Shown here one piece after another: positions 46,685 through 58,161 of a stretch of DNA of 64,000 nt. Both the position numbers and the translations under genes were made by a program. The notes under the pieces were generated by a model that saw only the letters and a program-made list of their open reading frames with translations, ran no database searches and was not told where the DNA came from. This DNA is from Zingiber officinale. Taxonomy: Eukaryota; Streptophyta; Magnoliopsida; Zingiberales; Zingiberaceae. Position 1 is the stretch's first letter. Every line of letters begins with the position of its first letter. The stretch lies in contig NC_056001.1 of NCBI RefSeq assembly GCF_018446385.1, positions 10,968,672 to 11,032,671 of the forward strand, given 5' to 3'.

Positions 46685-47008
46685 CTTTGTCTCAGAAACT
46701 GGGGAAGCTGCAAAACCGTTCATAGATCTTCTAGCTTCACTTTCAGAGTCACAGTCCGAGCACAGAAAACAATCCAACTTTTTTGCCTGCTCAATTGCGA
46801 TGCCCATGCAAGATGGATGAAACCTGTCCAAATAATCAGCTTCTAAAGAGTCAGCCACACAAATGAACAAGTTTTGATTAAAAGGGTAAGGCGATAAAAG
46901 TGAATAAAAAATAAAGTAAAGAAGCAAACAAAGATTCAATTTGCAGCTATTTGAAAGAAATGTTATATTTTGATTAATCCATCGGTCGATACCAATTAAG
47001 AATAGTAA

Positions 47009-47048
47009 AAAGAAAAAAGAAAAAAGAAAAAAGAAAAAAGAAAAAGAA
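47009..47048. repeat. (AAAAAGA)n microsatellite
   Basis: Five or so copies of an A-rich seven-base unit lie within the dead gene's large intron. Confidence 0.8.
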
Positions 47049-47288
47049 ACTTATGTTACTGGTAAAAAAAACCATTTGTGAAGATTGTGCACTATAATTA
47101 ACCTGCTAAAGAGGCAAAAGGGTGCACATGAACATATTGCATCAATATACGTAGATCATCATAAATCAGTACTCTAGGATAGCACATGATGTGTTATCAT
47201 CATAACGTTTGAGGTTTAAATCTTAATAAAATCAAGATAAATACCTCTCTTATGCGTTAGTCATTATTCCAAAGGTTAATAACCGTCC

Positions 47289-47860
47289 GTGATTTACCTC
47301 CTCCGTGTTGGCCCTGAGACGGATTGACGGGAGCGCTGGAGGCGAACGTATTCGTCTTTTGCCATCTTGATTCTATATCATAGGAACCTCACAGGATTAT
47401 CCGAGATGATAAGTGGTAGTTACTTTTGCGGCTGAGAATGCGGGGTCGAACCACAGGGATGTCGTGGCGTAAATCTCCGGACTCTATGTACCTCACCCCA
47501 CCCACCACTTATCCTCTCGGTTACCGTGATTTACCTCCCTCGTGATGACCTTGGGTTGGGTGTGACGGGGGCACTAAAGGCGAGCGATTTCATCTTTTGC
47601 AGTTGATTCTAGATCATAGGAATCCCACGGGATTATCCGAGATGGTAAGTGATAGTTACGTTTACAGTTGAGAACGCGGGATCAAACCATAGGATGTCGA
47701 AGCGTAAATCTACAGACCCTGTGTACCTCAACTCACCCACCACTTGCCCTCTCAGCTACCGTGATTTATCTCTCTCATGATGGCCTTGGATTGAGCGCGG
47801 TGGGGGTGTTGAGGCGAGCAATTTAGCCTTTCACAGTTGATTATAAATCATAGGATCGAG
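47289..47860. repeat. Tandem repeat, about 236-base unit, 2.5 copies
   Basis: Units start at about 47289, 47526 and 47761 (gtgatttacctcc...). Each contains 'cataggaa.c.cac.ggattatccgagatg' type text and a 'caccac' block near its end. Copies differ by roughly 15-20%. The array lies in the intron of the dead EBS-like gene. Confidence 0.8.
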
Positions 47861-48700
47861 CGTAATTATCTTGAACCAACTTAATTTTAGCCTAGGTCAT
47901 AAGCGTAAGTAATTGGTATCTAAATGATAGACTTACATCAATTGATTCTAGGCCATAGTAAGAAAAGGAACAGATCCCATCACAAAATTTGATGCAGGAA
48001 GCTAAAATCATCCAAGTGAGCAATTTTGCAATAATATGCAGAAACACACCATTAGTCAAATTAGTCAACTTGTGTCAGTACTGATCTAAGCCATCACCAG
48101 ATTAAAGGTATGCCGATACAACACAAACCACAATGATAAACAAGAATCTACGTTAGAGTTCACATATCCAAGAATGGCATATTGACTAGGTAGCGATGTG
48201 GAGAGTTTATAAAGATCCTTTACAAAAGAAGAATTTTGATATTTTTTGTTATTTAAGTTGAAACTTGATTAATAAACTAGTTGATAATAATCACATGCTT
48301 GATGGCATATTAGTTAAACAGTAACAGTAGTACATATGTGGCCGCATGTCTGATGCAAATATGATCACAATGTTATTGGAGTAAATATTGAAATTGATTC
48401 CATTACCATATATTATGACCTTGCATACACTATGCAATGTAGTCACTTAATGGAAAGTCCATACACCTATGTGATCGCATGCTAAATATGAATAAAATAC
48501 CTGGAAGCATAGGACTTGAGCATATATTGAACTTAATTCCATGAAAATATAAACAAAAGGAGAAAGTTCGAACTCCTGAAATCAGGTAAAAATATTTGAT
48601 GTAACCTACTAACAGTGAATTTTTAACAAATTTATATATATAAAAAAAAGGAAAAATAATGATCAGCCTATACCAAAAAAGATAATTATTATGTTGATAT

Positions 48701-49682
48701 TGTTGGAATCCCAAATTATTTTTGATGTAATCAACTAAGTTAGGTCAGGTCCTGTTTTGGTTTAATCTCTGTGTCTAAGTGTGCAGGAGGTTAATTAGGA
48801 GCACAAGAAGTCGAGCGGAAGATGCGGCTAGCGAGAATGACGGTACAGGAGAGAGCCGATGGACTCGGTGCGTCCAAGGGACGAGGTGTCGCAGAAGAGT
48901 ACACCGGTGGACGAAAAGAACGGACGCAACGTTCGAGGGACAAGAAGCCGGAAAGGAAGACTGCTCGAGGAGAAAATCGGAAATTAGGTTCAGGTGAGCT
49001 CTATTTCGATTGGCCGCAATCACCTAGGCGATCAGAGCAGCAGGAGAACGAAAGGAGCTGGAGGCGCCCTCAACAAGATGTTGAAAGCGACTCCGAAGCG
49101 AACCAGCGCCTCCGTAGCCTTCAGGCAGAGGGCGCCCTCCATAAGCATGGAGGGCGCCCTCCATAGCATTGAGGGCGCCCTCCATAGCATTGAGGGCGCC
49201 CTCCATAGCATTGAGGGCTATGGAGGGCACCCTCCATGCCTATTGAGAGTGCCCTCGATCTGGTCAAAGTGGTTGTTCACAGTGGATAAAATTTTATCCG
49301 TACCGCCTCGCTGGAGGCACCCTCTATACTCTTGGGAGGCGCCCTCAAGTTATAGATAGAATTTTCAGGAGCTATAAAAAGATCTCTGGAGTTAGGAAAT
49401 AATCAATCAACTCAAGCATTCAATTCCTGGCAATAGTCTGAGCGTTCAAAGATTGTAAGAGACTTCTCCGCCTACACGAAGGAGTTTTTCTAGTGATGTC
49501 ATTGTCTTAGATTAACAACCACCCTAGTTGTAACCAAATAAAATTCTGAGTCTCTTCTTTCAGTTCTTTTGTTGTTTATTTTTATGTTGTTGCTACTAAT
49601 CTGAGTCCAAAGTTCGAGAAAGGTCTTGATTTATTTTTCAGGCTATTCAACCCCCCTTCTAGTCGGTTTACCCAGACCTACA
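48701..49682 (+). repeat. 5' LTR of element B2
   Basis: It contains GAGGGCGCCCTC palindromes in 22-base tandem units (49130-49220), a TATAAAAAG box at 49374, and the 'ctattcaaccccccttctag' type motif near its inner end. Confidence 0.85.
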
Positions 49683-49740
49683 AGTGGTATCAGAGCAAAG
49701 GACGTTTCAGGAGGACTAACCGCCGAACGAAGCACACGAG

Positions 49741-51183
49741 ATGACTGAATCAAGCATTCATCCACTAAAGTTCGAGGGGGACTTCGCCAACTGGAAAAAG
49801 AAGATGGAGGTATTTTTCAAGACTGATTTTGATTTATTTTTTATAATGGAGGTTGGTTTTGCAACACCTGAAGGTAAAGATAAATTCCATTGGATGAAGA
49901 AGGAACAAGCCGACTTCGTGGCAAACGGCAAAGCAGAATTTCATCTGCTGAGTGTCCTACCGCCACAAGAAGTCAACCGGATCAGAGCTTACGAGTCTGC
50001 CAAGGAACTCTGGAAAAAATTTCTGAAACTTCATGAAGGAACCTTGGAGGCAAAACTTACGAAACGGGACTTACTTCGCAACTAAATCAGAAACCTCCGA
50101 TTAGAAGAAGACGAGATTGTAGCACATCTTCACTCGAGAATCAATGAGCTAATTACCGGACTTTCGAATCTCGGAGAAAAGGTAAGCAACCGAGATTCGC
50201 TAAGGTATGCACTTAATGTTTTCCCTAGAAATAAAGAATAGGCATCATTAGTGGATGCCTATTATATCTCTAAGGACCTAGAATCTGTTACTTTAGATGA
50301 ATTATTCTCTACTTTTGAAGTTCATGAAACAAGATGTGCAGATTCAAAGGAGTCAAAGCACAATATTGCTCTTAAAGCAAAAATGGACGAACAAGATTCA
50401 AAATCTTCCTTCGATGATGATGAAACAACGCTAATGGTACGTAAGTTTAAAAAATTATTTAAATCTAAGCAATTTAATCAAGTGTAGGGTTGAAGAAGAA
50501 GAAAAATAAAATGCTACCACTGTGATAAAGAAGGGCACGTAAAAGACAACTGTCATAAGTTGAAGAAGAAGAACAAAGGCAAAGATAAGAAGCATGTCCA
50601 AACGAACAAACATAGGACCCTAAAGGCAACGTGGGATGATACATCATTCGAGTTAGAAGTCGAAGTTTTCTCCAGACTTGCATTGATGGCAAGTCACCAA
50701 GAAGTCGAACATGAAGCAAGCTCGCCTGAAATGAATATCGAGAGCATCGATGAAGGGAGAGCGCCAACAGAAGAAAGTAGTAGTTCAGGGGGAGCAATAG
50801 ACAACGAGATCGATAATGTAAGTAAGGTACGATCTCTCCCACCTGACAAATTGTTTAAATTTGTGAAGTTATTAACTAAAGAATGTTGTAAGTTAGGAAA
50901 AGAAAACATAGATCTGAAAATACAATTGTCCAAAGCATGTCCACTAGATTTATATGATAATTTGCAAATAGAAAATGATAAATTAAAAACAGAGATAGAA
51001 AATCTGAAAAATCATGCATGTTCATACACTGAAAATATTAGGAAATATAGAAATCTGAACTGGTATCTTAGATTTCATAAAGGTCAAATTAGGAAAATTC
51101 TTAAGAGTTATGTACCCCGTAAATTTCTAATTAATCTGATAGGAAGGAACCTATATTATGTTCCTAAAGAATATTTGAATTAA
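49741..51183 (+). pseudogene. Gag remnant of element B2
   Basis: Copia-type gag pieces in order: HPLKFEGDFANWKKKMEVFF, EFHLLSVLPPQEVNRIRAYESAKELW, a SLVDAYYISKDLE..TLDELFSTFEVHE block, a zinc-knuckle-like CYHCDKEGHVKDNC region, an acidic Ser-rich linker and a C-terminal coiled coil ending NLYYVPKEYLN. It is a fossil with a few interruptions and the same plan as B1. Confidence 0.75.
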
Positions 51184-51678
51184 GATTTTCGTTAGGCTTT
51201 CAGATAGTAGATTAAATGTTTAAATTCATTAAGCGGCTTTGTCTAGAAGTGGTTGATTATCCAATAACAAAGAAGGTCTAGTGCCTCGCCACAGTCTCGA
51301 AGTTAATTTTTGAATTGAATATTTAATTGACAAATTGATAAGCATAAAATAATTAATTAAATTAAATGCTTTCAATTTTTGTCAATCATTTTTTTTTACT
51401 TAACTAGTAAACTTCACATAGATTTTTTTAAAAATAAGTTTTTACTGTTAAATTTTATTTACCCTTAGATTTTATTGAGAACCCCCTTAGATTTTTTTTT
51501 TGAGCAAATGGGGAGAAAGAAAGAGTAAGTCTATGGGGAGGTATTTCAAAATTTAAATTTTAAAAATCTTTGCACCTTATTACATAATTACAGCTTTATT
51601 TATTTAGTATTGCAATTTTACCTTATGATTGTTCTATCCTAACTTAACTTGGGTTACTCATATAAAAAAAGGGGAGAT

Positions 51679-52606
51679 TATTGGAATCCCAGTATGATAG
51701 ATCCTGTTTTAGTTTGATCTTTGTGTCTAAGTGTGCAGAAGCTTAGGAGTATAGGAAGTCGAGCGGAAGACGCGGCTAGCAAGAAAGACGGCATAGGAGA
51801 GAGCCGACGGGCTCGGTGCGTCCGAGGGACGAGGTGCTACGGAAGAGTACACCGGTGGACGAGAAGAACGGATACGACGTTCAAGGGACGAGAAGCTGAG
51901 GAGGAAGGCTGCTCGAGGAGAATGTTGGAAATTGGGTTCGAGTGAGTCCTATTTCGATTGGTCGCAATCACCCAGGCGATCGGAGCAGCAGGAGACCGAA
52001 AGGAGCTGGAGAACACTGCTGGAGGCACCCTCAACAAAGTGTTGAAGGCGCCTCCGAACTAAACCAGCACCTCCGCAGCCTTCAGGCGGAGGGTGCCCTC
52101 CATAAGCATGGAGGGCGCCCTCCATAGCATTGAGGGCGCCCTCCATAGCATTGAGGGCATCTTCCATAGTATTGAGGGCGCCCTCGACCTAGCCAAAGTG
52201 ATCATTCGCAGCGGATAAAGTTTTATCCGTGCAACCTCGCTGGAGGCACCCTCCATACCCTTGGGAGGCGCCCTCAAGCTATAGATAGAATTTTCAGGAG
52301 CTATAAAAAGGCCTCTGGAGGTAGGAAATAATCAATCAACTCAAGCATTTAATTCCTAGCAATAGTCTAAGGGTTCAAAGATTGTAAGAGGCTTCTCCGT
52401 CTACACGAAAGAGTTTTTCTAGTGTTGTCATTGTCTTGGATTAACAACCACCCCGGTTGTAACCAAGTAAAATTCTGAGTCTTTTCTTTCAGTTCTTTTA
52501 TTATTTATTTTTATGCTATTGTTACTAATCTGAGTCCAAAGTTTGAGAAAGGTCTTAATTTATCAAACTATTTAACCCTCTTTTAATCGGCCTATCCGTA
52601 CCTACA
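51679..52606 (+). repeat. 3' LTR of element B2
   Basis: Matches the 5' LTR in order, with fewer GGCGCC units (52090-52185). The purine tract abuts its start. Confidence 0.85.
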
Positions 52607-52752
52607 GTACAACAAATTTATCCTCTAGAACATGCATATAGTAACAAACAACAAAGAAGCACCATTGTTTCTTAAGTCATGAAACAGACAAATTGACGAT
52701 AATCACACGACTCTTGTAGCAACATAATGGCTATTAATACTATCATAGTGGT

Positions 52753-53630
52753 TGATCCTGTCCTGAAGCTGAGTAGATGGCCACCAGGGAACAACGCTGA
52801 GGTGGTTCTTCGTCTACACTGATGCTCCCTCGCTCCTGCAACCACAAGTCGTTAGTGTCAAGCGGGAGGGGATTTCCGACGACGGCCCTCCGATGCTCAA
52901 GTCACACACCGGCAAGTGAAGAGAATAGAGGAAGCAAAGAAGAAGTAAATGGTGGTTCTAGAGGACGTATCCGCGTACCTCCGCGGATGGCTGCTTCCCT
53001 CCTTATATAGAGCTTCGACGGGCTGACTACACGCTTCCCGGGCGGATGCGCATCCCCAAACTTTCCCCAAAAGCTAACATTGAGAAAGGATTCCTGACAT
53101 CTTACCATAACGGGGCGAACACATCTCTGCTAAGGCAGCGGAATCTTCTTCCGTACGATTTTCTGTCCATCCGCGCCGTCAGCCGGCGGCATTGACTCCC
53201 AAAAGGATGTTGGCACGTATCCCCCATCTTATTTGTCGGCTGTTAGTCTGATTGGACTTCCCTTGATCGATTCGGCCGACCAACTCTTTGACCTCCTACG
53301 AGTATATCTAGACCGATCGACGTGAGTGCCCCTGGTCTCGATGCGTTGTAGGCTCAGCCAACCCTCTTTGAACTCTTCCGGCCGATCGGGTTGTAGGCTT
53401 GACCCACCTTCTCCAAACTCTTCTAGCCGATCGAGTTGTAGGCTTGGCCCACCTTCTCCTAACTCTTCCGGCCGATCGGCATGTAGGGACTTCGGCTCGG
53501 CTAGTCTCTTAGCTGACCACCTCTTGACTTTGACGACCACCCAAGCGTTGAACTCCCTTGGAGGTGGGACCTCCTGAATTATCACCGGATCAATGGTCTA
53601 GGTAGATAACAATCTGGTTGGTCCCATTTA
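52753..53630 (-). mobile_element. Gypsy-like LTR fragment 1
   Basis: A GC-rich block with a TATATAAGG box on the minus strand (about 53002) and the 'ggccctccgatgctcaagtca' type phrase. It has a three-unit 45-base repeat at 53345-53480, each unit ending in CCGATCGG-like text. No coding sequence. The family is inferred from style only. Confidence 0.45.
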
Positions 53631-53839
53631 ACTTCCAGGAAATTAATTAGCATGATCATCCATTATGGCCGTTGAATTGAACAATAATCAATTCCAACAA
53701 CTCATCTTTTCATGATTTATGGTATATTGGTGATTCTGTCTAAAAATGATGAAGACGACTAGTAGGAGATGTGACTTCTCGATTGATCATGTGAAGACTC
53801 TTCTTTGTTCTACAATGCAAAAAATATCAGTGTCGGACC

Positions 53840-54600
53840 AAGGAATGAGATCCTGACATTGGCCCTCCGGTACTCAAGTCAGTCACCGGAATAGGAATAA
53901 TAGAAAGATGACGAAGAAATGTAGCAACAACGAGAGCTTAAGCACAAATAGCACATACATCTACATGCATGGACCCCTTTTATATAGTGCTCCAGTAGCA
54001 GACGTGCACTCTTCTCAAGGCGAGTGCACATTTTCCCAACTGTCCTATAAAAAGACATGTTAGTAAAGTGTCTCTGACATCATTCCTTAAGAGACATGCA
54101 AATCTCTGACATGATAGTAGAAGCTTCCGACGTACAATTTGCCTGTTGACCATGCCCTTTTGTCAGCGACACTAATTCCGAGAAGGATATGACTAGATAT
54201 GGAAAGGCTCCAACTATTTGGCCAAGCGGGGAAGTCGCTCGGCTGGTATTCCCCACCTGGTAGCTCAAGGCTGTTCTTCTCCGTAGTCCCTCCGCTCAGT
54301 ATGCTATCTCTTGCCCGACTGAATAGGTAGTCCGATCGGACTAGCATTCACTTGGTCACAATTGTGAACATCTAATGTCCTCTATATAGTCATCCCGACC
54401 AGATGAGGGATCTGCTCAGATGAGCCTTCGGGCCGAATGGATCCTTCATGCCTGCTCGGCACGTTACAACCCGTTCGGCCGACTTTGGTCAGCCAACGAT
54501 TTCTTTCCTTTGATCGTCTTAACTTTAACTTTCACGTCGATTGTTGGTTCCCACCTTTAATTCATATACTTGGTGGGCTACCTTGATAGCTGCATCAATT
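53840..54600 (-). mobile_element. Gypsy-like LTR fragment 2
   Basis: Shares the 'ggccctccggtactcaagtcagtcaccgg' theme with fragment 1 (written here in part) and has a TATATAAAAGG box on the minus strand at about 53975. It is in the same orientation as fragment 1 and about 1.1 kb away. It may be an older relative or the other end of the same element. Confidence 0.45.
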
Positions 54601-55829
54601 GGTATGCAATCAACTAATAAATACTTGATAATGTTTGTAACAAGAAAAATCCTAATATGAATTCTGAGCAGTCAAAAAATCTACTAGCATCATCTGATCA
54701 GATATCCAAAGTATGGTGGCTAATCCATGCTACTTCGCATGATTGAAAATTCCAAATGGACTCATGATTGTTATAAATTGACGATTTAAAATATTAGATT
54801 TTCATATCAAGTAATAGATTGCTACACTCTTCCGAAAACGTATTATGGATTTAAATTTTAATGAAAAAACAGGAGAAAAAGTAATGGCATCATTAGACAA
54901 AGAAATAAAATAAAATAAAATAAAATTGATAGAGAATGCAAAGAGAAAGAAAGAAGGGGAGAAAATTGGATCCCCTGTAATGAATTCCTTCTCTGGAATG
55001 TTAATCTCTACGTTCTCATCAAACAATAAAACAACTATTTGTCTGTTTGTCACTTTTTTTTTTTTCTTTTTTTGACTTTGGGGAAGACAAATATTCACTG
55101 CTTTGACAAATAAGACTTATAATATAAGGTTGATAAAAAAGATGAACAAGAAATATGTAGTTCATACTTTTATCTTCAAAAAACGTTGCTTCTTTTTATA
55201 ACAACGCACATGCCTATGGTATGAAGAGCTCTCCGTGACCAAAAGAAATCTCAAAGGCTAAGCTTAGTTTTGCCTTAAAAGTGTGATATACAAATATCCA
55301 TGCTAAAGAAATAGAGATAAGAAGAAAAGACAAGTTATAGAATCCATGGTATTATTGTATGGCATCAGCATGAGAATAAGTCAATGCATGCATTGTGCAT
55401 AGCGGGAACATTTGATCCTTTTATATTATTATCTAAAAGTGATGTAAATATTAAGGCATAAGAAATTGGAGCATATACATCTGAGTTTCCTGCCGGGATT
55501 AACACACTGTCCATATACCGTGCTTATTTTATGTAAGGAGACAGTTTTGGAATGGTTCCAGTGCTAAAAGAAAGATGACGCAGATTATGACGCCTTTCTT
55601 GACATGAGTATACAACCTTGGCATAGCCATTACATGGTAAGGAAACTGAGTGGCAACATTCTGTGATCAAAACAAAATCGTGCAATCCATGAGCAAACTA
55701 AATGATGGAATTGAATAAAACAGGCGTTCTGAGGACTAACATAACCAGACATGAGATCATGCAAACTCGCATAAACTTGGTTGAGTCGAGGAAAGCAATA
55801 AAGAGGAAGAAAGAGTAGCTGTCTTTTAG
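54601..55829. other. AT-rich intron DNA of the dead BAH-PHD gene
   Basis: No exon or repeat family was recognised apart from a short (AAATA)n tract at about 54904-54927. Confidence 0.5.
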
Positions 55830-56454
55830 CAGTCCTTGAACCCCTCACACTGAACCATTAGATCGTCCGGGTTGTAAGGCATTTCACACTTGCAATACCT
55901 GGAAAAGAGCTAATGAATAAATGCCGTACACGGCGACTCGGTCAGGGGTGAAGAACCCGGTGGCAGCTTTGTAATCGAAGCGGCAGAAGCAGTCCTCGCT
56001 GTCGACATTATCTAGCTTGATGTAGTTCTTGAAGGTGTGGACGACGCACTTGCCCTGAATCGTGTGCGCACTCTGCACGTCATAGTGTTAGAGAGAAACA
56101 ACTCCTTGGCACGGCCGCCATTGGATTCCTCAGGGCGGTAATACCACCATACACACACCCGCACTTTGTTCCGGTGGTCCGCCTCGATCTTCTATTCTTC
56201 CCCACCCGCGCGACGTAGGGAGGCGTATCTGATTCCGTTGGCCGCATCAGCACGCAGTACGCCAGTACCCAACTGGAGCAAATGTTGAATAGGTGCAAAT
56301 AGAAAAGAGGTGGGATTTTAATCTCAGGTTGGGAGTTTAAATGTATATTGATTAATTTATATTGATTCACATATATTATTAACAAATGCGCATTCCTCTC
56401 CTCCTCTGTCTTACAATATTTACTCAGTAGAGTGTCTATGATAGTAATCGGGTA

Positions 56455-57079
56455 TCACGTAGTTCGCACTGACCACCGGTGTTTGGTGGGGATCACGGTC
56501 AACTGTTGTATCCTGCAAAACAAACGATCCAAGTAAGCCTTGAAGCATAGCCGGAGGTGGGCGTCAATCGCAGGCCTCGATACGTTGCTCAAAGCCCGAC
56601 TGGCCACTTGCCCGGTCAGCCTCTCCGCTTGACATCTTTGCTCGGTCTGCACTGTTCACCCGACCGGCACCATCTCAGCCTGCTTGTCTGTTCGCCCAAC
56701 CGGCCTAGCTCGATTTGCCTACTCACCCGGTCGGTTCTCTGTCTAGTCGGTCCGCTCAACCAGCCACTCGCTCGGTCTACTCTGAAAGCTACTGCTCGAC
56801 TGATTTGCTTACTCGGCGACTCAGCCCGCTCTGTTGCTTGGCAGATCTGCCCGCTTGGCAACACAGATCTGTTACTTGGTTGATCTGCCCGCTTGGCAAC
56901 ACAGACCTGCGGCTCAGCCGATCTTCCCGCTCGACGATTCTTCCGCTCATAGCAGAAACCAGCCCCTGCTGGTAGCCTGAGATTATCCGCTCAAGTCATC
57001 TCGACTGTAAGTTAAATTTAATTCAGTGTAGTTTAAATTCAGCTAATAACCTGTAAATTTCCGACAACATATTATTTAT
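56455..57079. other. GC-rich repeat-like DNA, unclassified
   Basis: Rich in 'cccggtcgg' and 'gctcggtc' words, with a duplicated 'gatctgcccgcttggcaacacagac' type segment (56824-56910). It may be the leader or LTR of the copia fragment that follows. No protein is credible. Confidence 0.35.
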
Positions 57080-57805
57080 TCCAACAATCTTGAAACAGAC
57101 TCGATCACTATTGTGAAAGTCAATGTGGTCGAGCACGCTCAAAACTCAAAATGGAAGAATCCCAAGTCTTCCAAGATGGGACACAGAAATGGAAGAATCC
57201 CAAGTATTTCAAAATGGGACCCAGAGGAGGCATCAGTAAGAAGAAGTTCTCTGGGAAGTATTTCAACTGTGACAAGTGGGTCATAAATCTTCGGAATGCA
57301 GGAGGCCAACCTAAATGAGGGACTAGAAATGGACGACCTCTACGCAGCGGTCACTTGGTCGATTCAAACCAACGACAATGGTGGATCGATACTGGAGCCA
57401 CCAGACATGTGTGCTGCAACAAGGAGTTGCTCCACAACTTCGAAGAAGTCACTGGAGATAAAATGTTCATGGGGAACTCAGCAACCTCAGACATCATGGG
57501 CCAAGGAAAGGTGGTGCTAAAGATGACATCAGGGAAGGACCTTACTCTAAACAATGTGTTGTATGTTCTAGAGATTCGGAAGAATCTAGTGTCCGGATCA
57601 CTGTTAAGCAAGCATGACTTTCGCATTGCTTTTGAGTCGGACAAAGTTGTATTGTCCAAGAATGAAATGTTTGTAGGAAGAAACTATGTATCTGATGGGC
57701 TATTCAAGGTTAATGTAATCGTCAGTAGGTCCAAGATAAATAAAAATGAAAGCTCTTCCACTTATATGCTTGAGTCTTCGTGTTTGTGGCATGGTAGACT
57801 ATGAT
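57080..57805 (+). mobile_element. Ty1/copia gag-protease-preintegrase fragment (fossil)
   Basis: After a degenerate gag knuckle region comes the copia protease signature WWIDTGATRHVC (DTGA active site, about 57370), then GNSATSDIMGQGKVVLKMTSGKDLTLNNVLYV..IRKNLVSGSLL and the GAG_pre-integrase start (SSCLWHGRL). The element is cut off at about 57805, where a B-family LTR fragment begins. It has few interruptions in this part, but most of pol is missing. Confidence 0.8.
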
Positions 57806-57810
57806 ATGTT

Positions 57811-58161
57811 TGTTGGAACCCCGTGGTAGTTTTGATATGATCAACCAAGTTAAGTTAGGTCATGTTATATTTTGATCCTTGTGTCTAAGTGTGCAGGAGC
57901 TTAGGAACACAAGAAGTCGAGCGGAAGATGCAGCTAGCGAGAAGGATGACACGAGAAGAGAGTTGACGTGCTTGGTGCATCCGAGGGACGAATTGTTGCG
58001 AAAGAGTACGTCAGTGGACGAGAAGGGCGTGCGCGATGTTCCGAGGGATGAGAAACCGTAGCGGAAGCCTGCTCGAGGAGAAGGTCAGAAATTGGATTCG
58101 GGTGAGCCCTATTTTGGTTAGCCGACATCACCCAGGCTATCACAGCAGTAGGAGAGCAAAA
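57811..58161 (+). mobile_element. Family B LTR fragment
   Basis: Begins TGTTGGAACCCCGTGG and follows the B LTR order ('gtgtctaagtgtgcaggagc', 'agtcgagcggaagatg', the GGACGAG repeats). It stops where element D begins at 58162. Confidence 0.75.

Larger units (their letters stand above)
48701..52606 (+). mobile_element. Gag-only copia-type LTR element B2 (fossil)
   Basis: LTRs 48701-49682 (982 bases) and 51679-52606 (928 bases), TG...CA ended, enclose a 2.0 kb interior. The primer site TGGTATCAGAGCA (49685-49697) and purine tract AAAAAAAGGGGAGA (51664-51677) are intact. The LTRs look about 85-88% alike by eye, so it is older than C, probably several million years. No clear target duplication remains. 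The only coding content is gag, which is broken by a few interruptions. It is plus-oriented, inside the large intron of the dead minus-strand BAH-PHD gene. Confidence 0.85.
46685..56275 (-). pseudogene. EBS/SHL-like BAH-PHD chromatin-reader gene, dead copy
   Basis: Functional relatives bind methylated histone H3 tails through a BAH and a PHD domain and repress flowering. Three exon remnants lie in order on the minus strand. BAH exon, about 56275-55930: [95 protein letters not shown]. First PHD half, 55898-55830: [19 protein letters not shown]. Second PHD half, 46823-46685: FHPSCMGIAIEQAKKLDCFLCSDC. Defects: about three frame changes and a 15-base loss in the BAH exon, a zinc-ligand Cys changed to Phe (CEGF), the donor after 55830 reading CT not GT, and an intron shrunk to 31 bases. 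The first and last exons were not found. The last big intron now holds element B2 and other repeats. Confidence 0.8.

Noticed and set aside
46685-46939. A free-standing small PHD protein starting at the ATG near 46939
   Set aside because: The upstream residues are intron translation; the acceptor at 46824 and the split Trp codon show it is an internal exon of the EBS-like gene.
47440-47470. B-box-like 'ggtcgaacc' suggesting a tRNA gene
   Set aside because: No A box or cloverleaf arms; it repeats with the 236-base unit.
49684-49698. tRNA-like TGGTATCAGAGC sequence (also at 8438, 41441 and 7072)
   Set aside because: It is only the primer-binding site complementary to a tRNA 3' end; no tRNA body is present.
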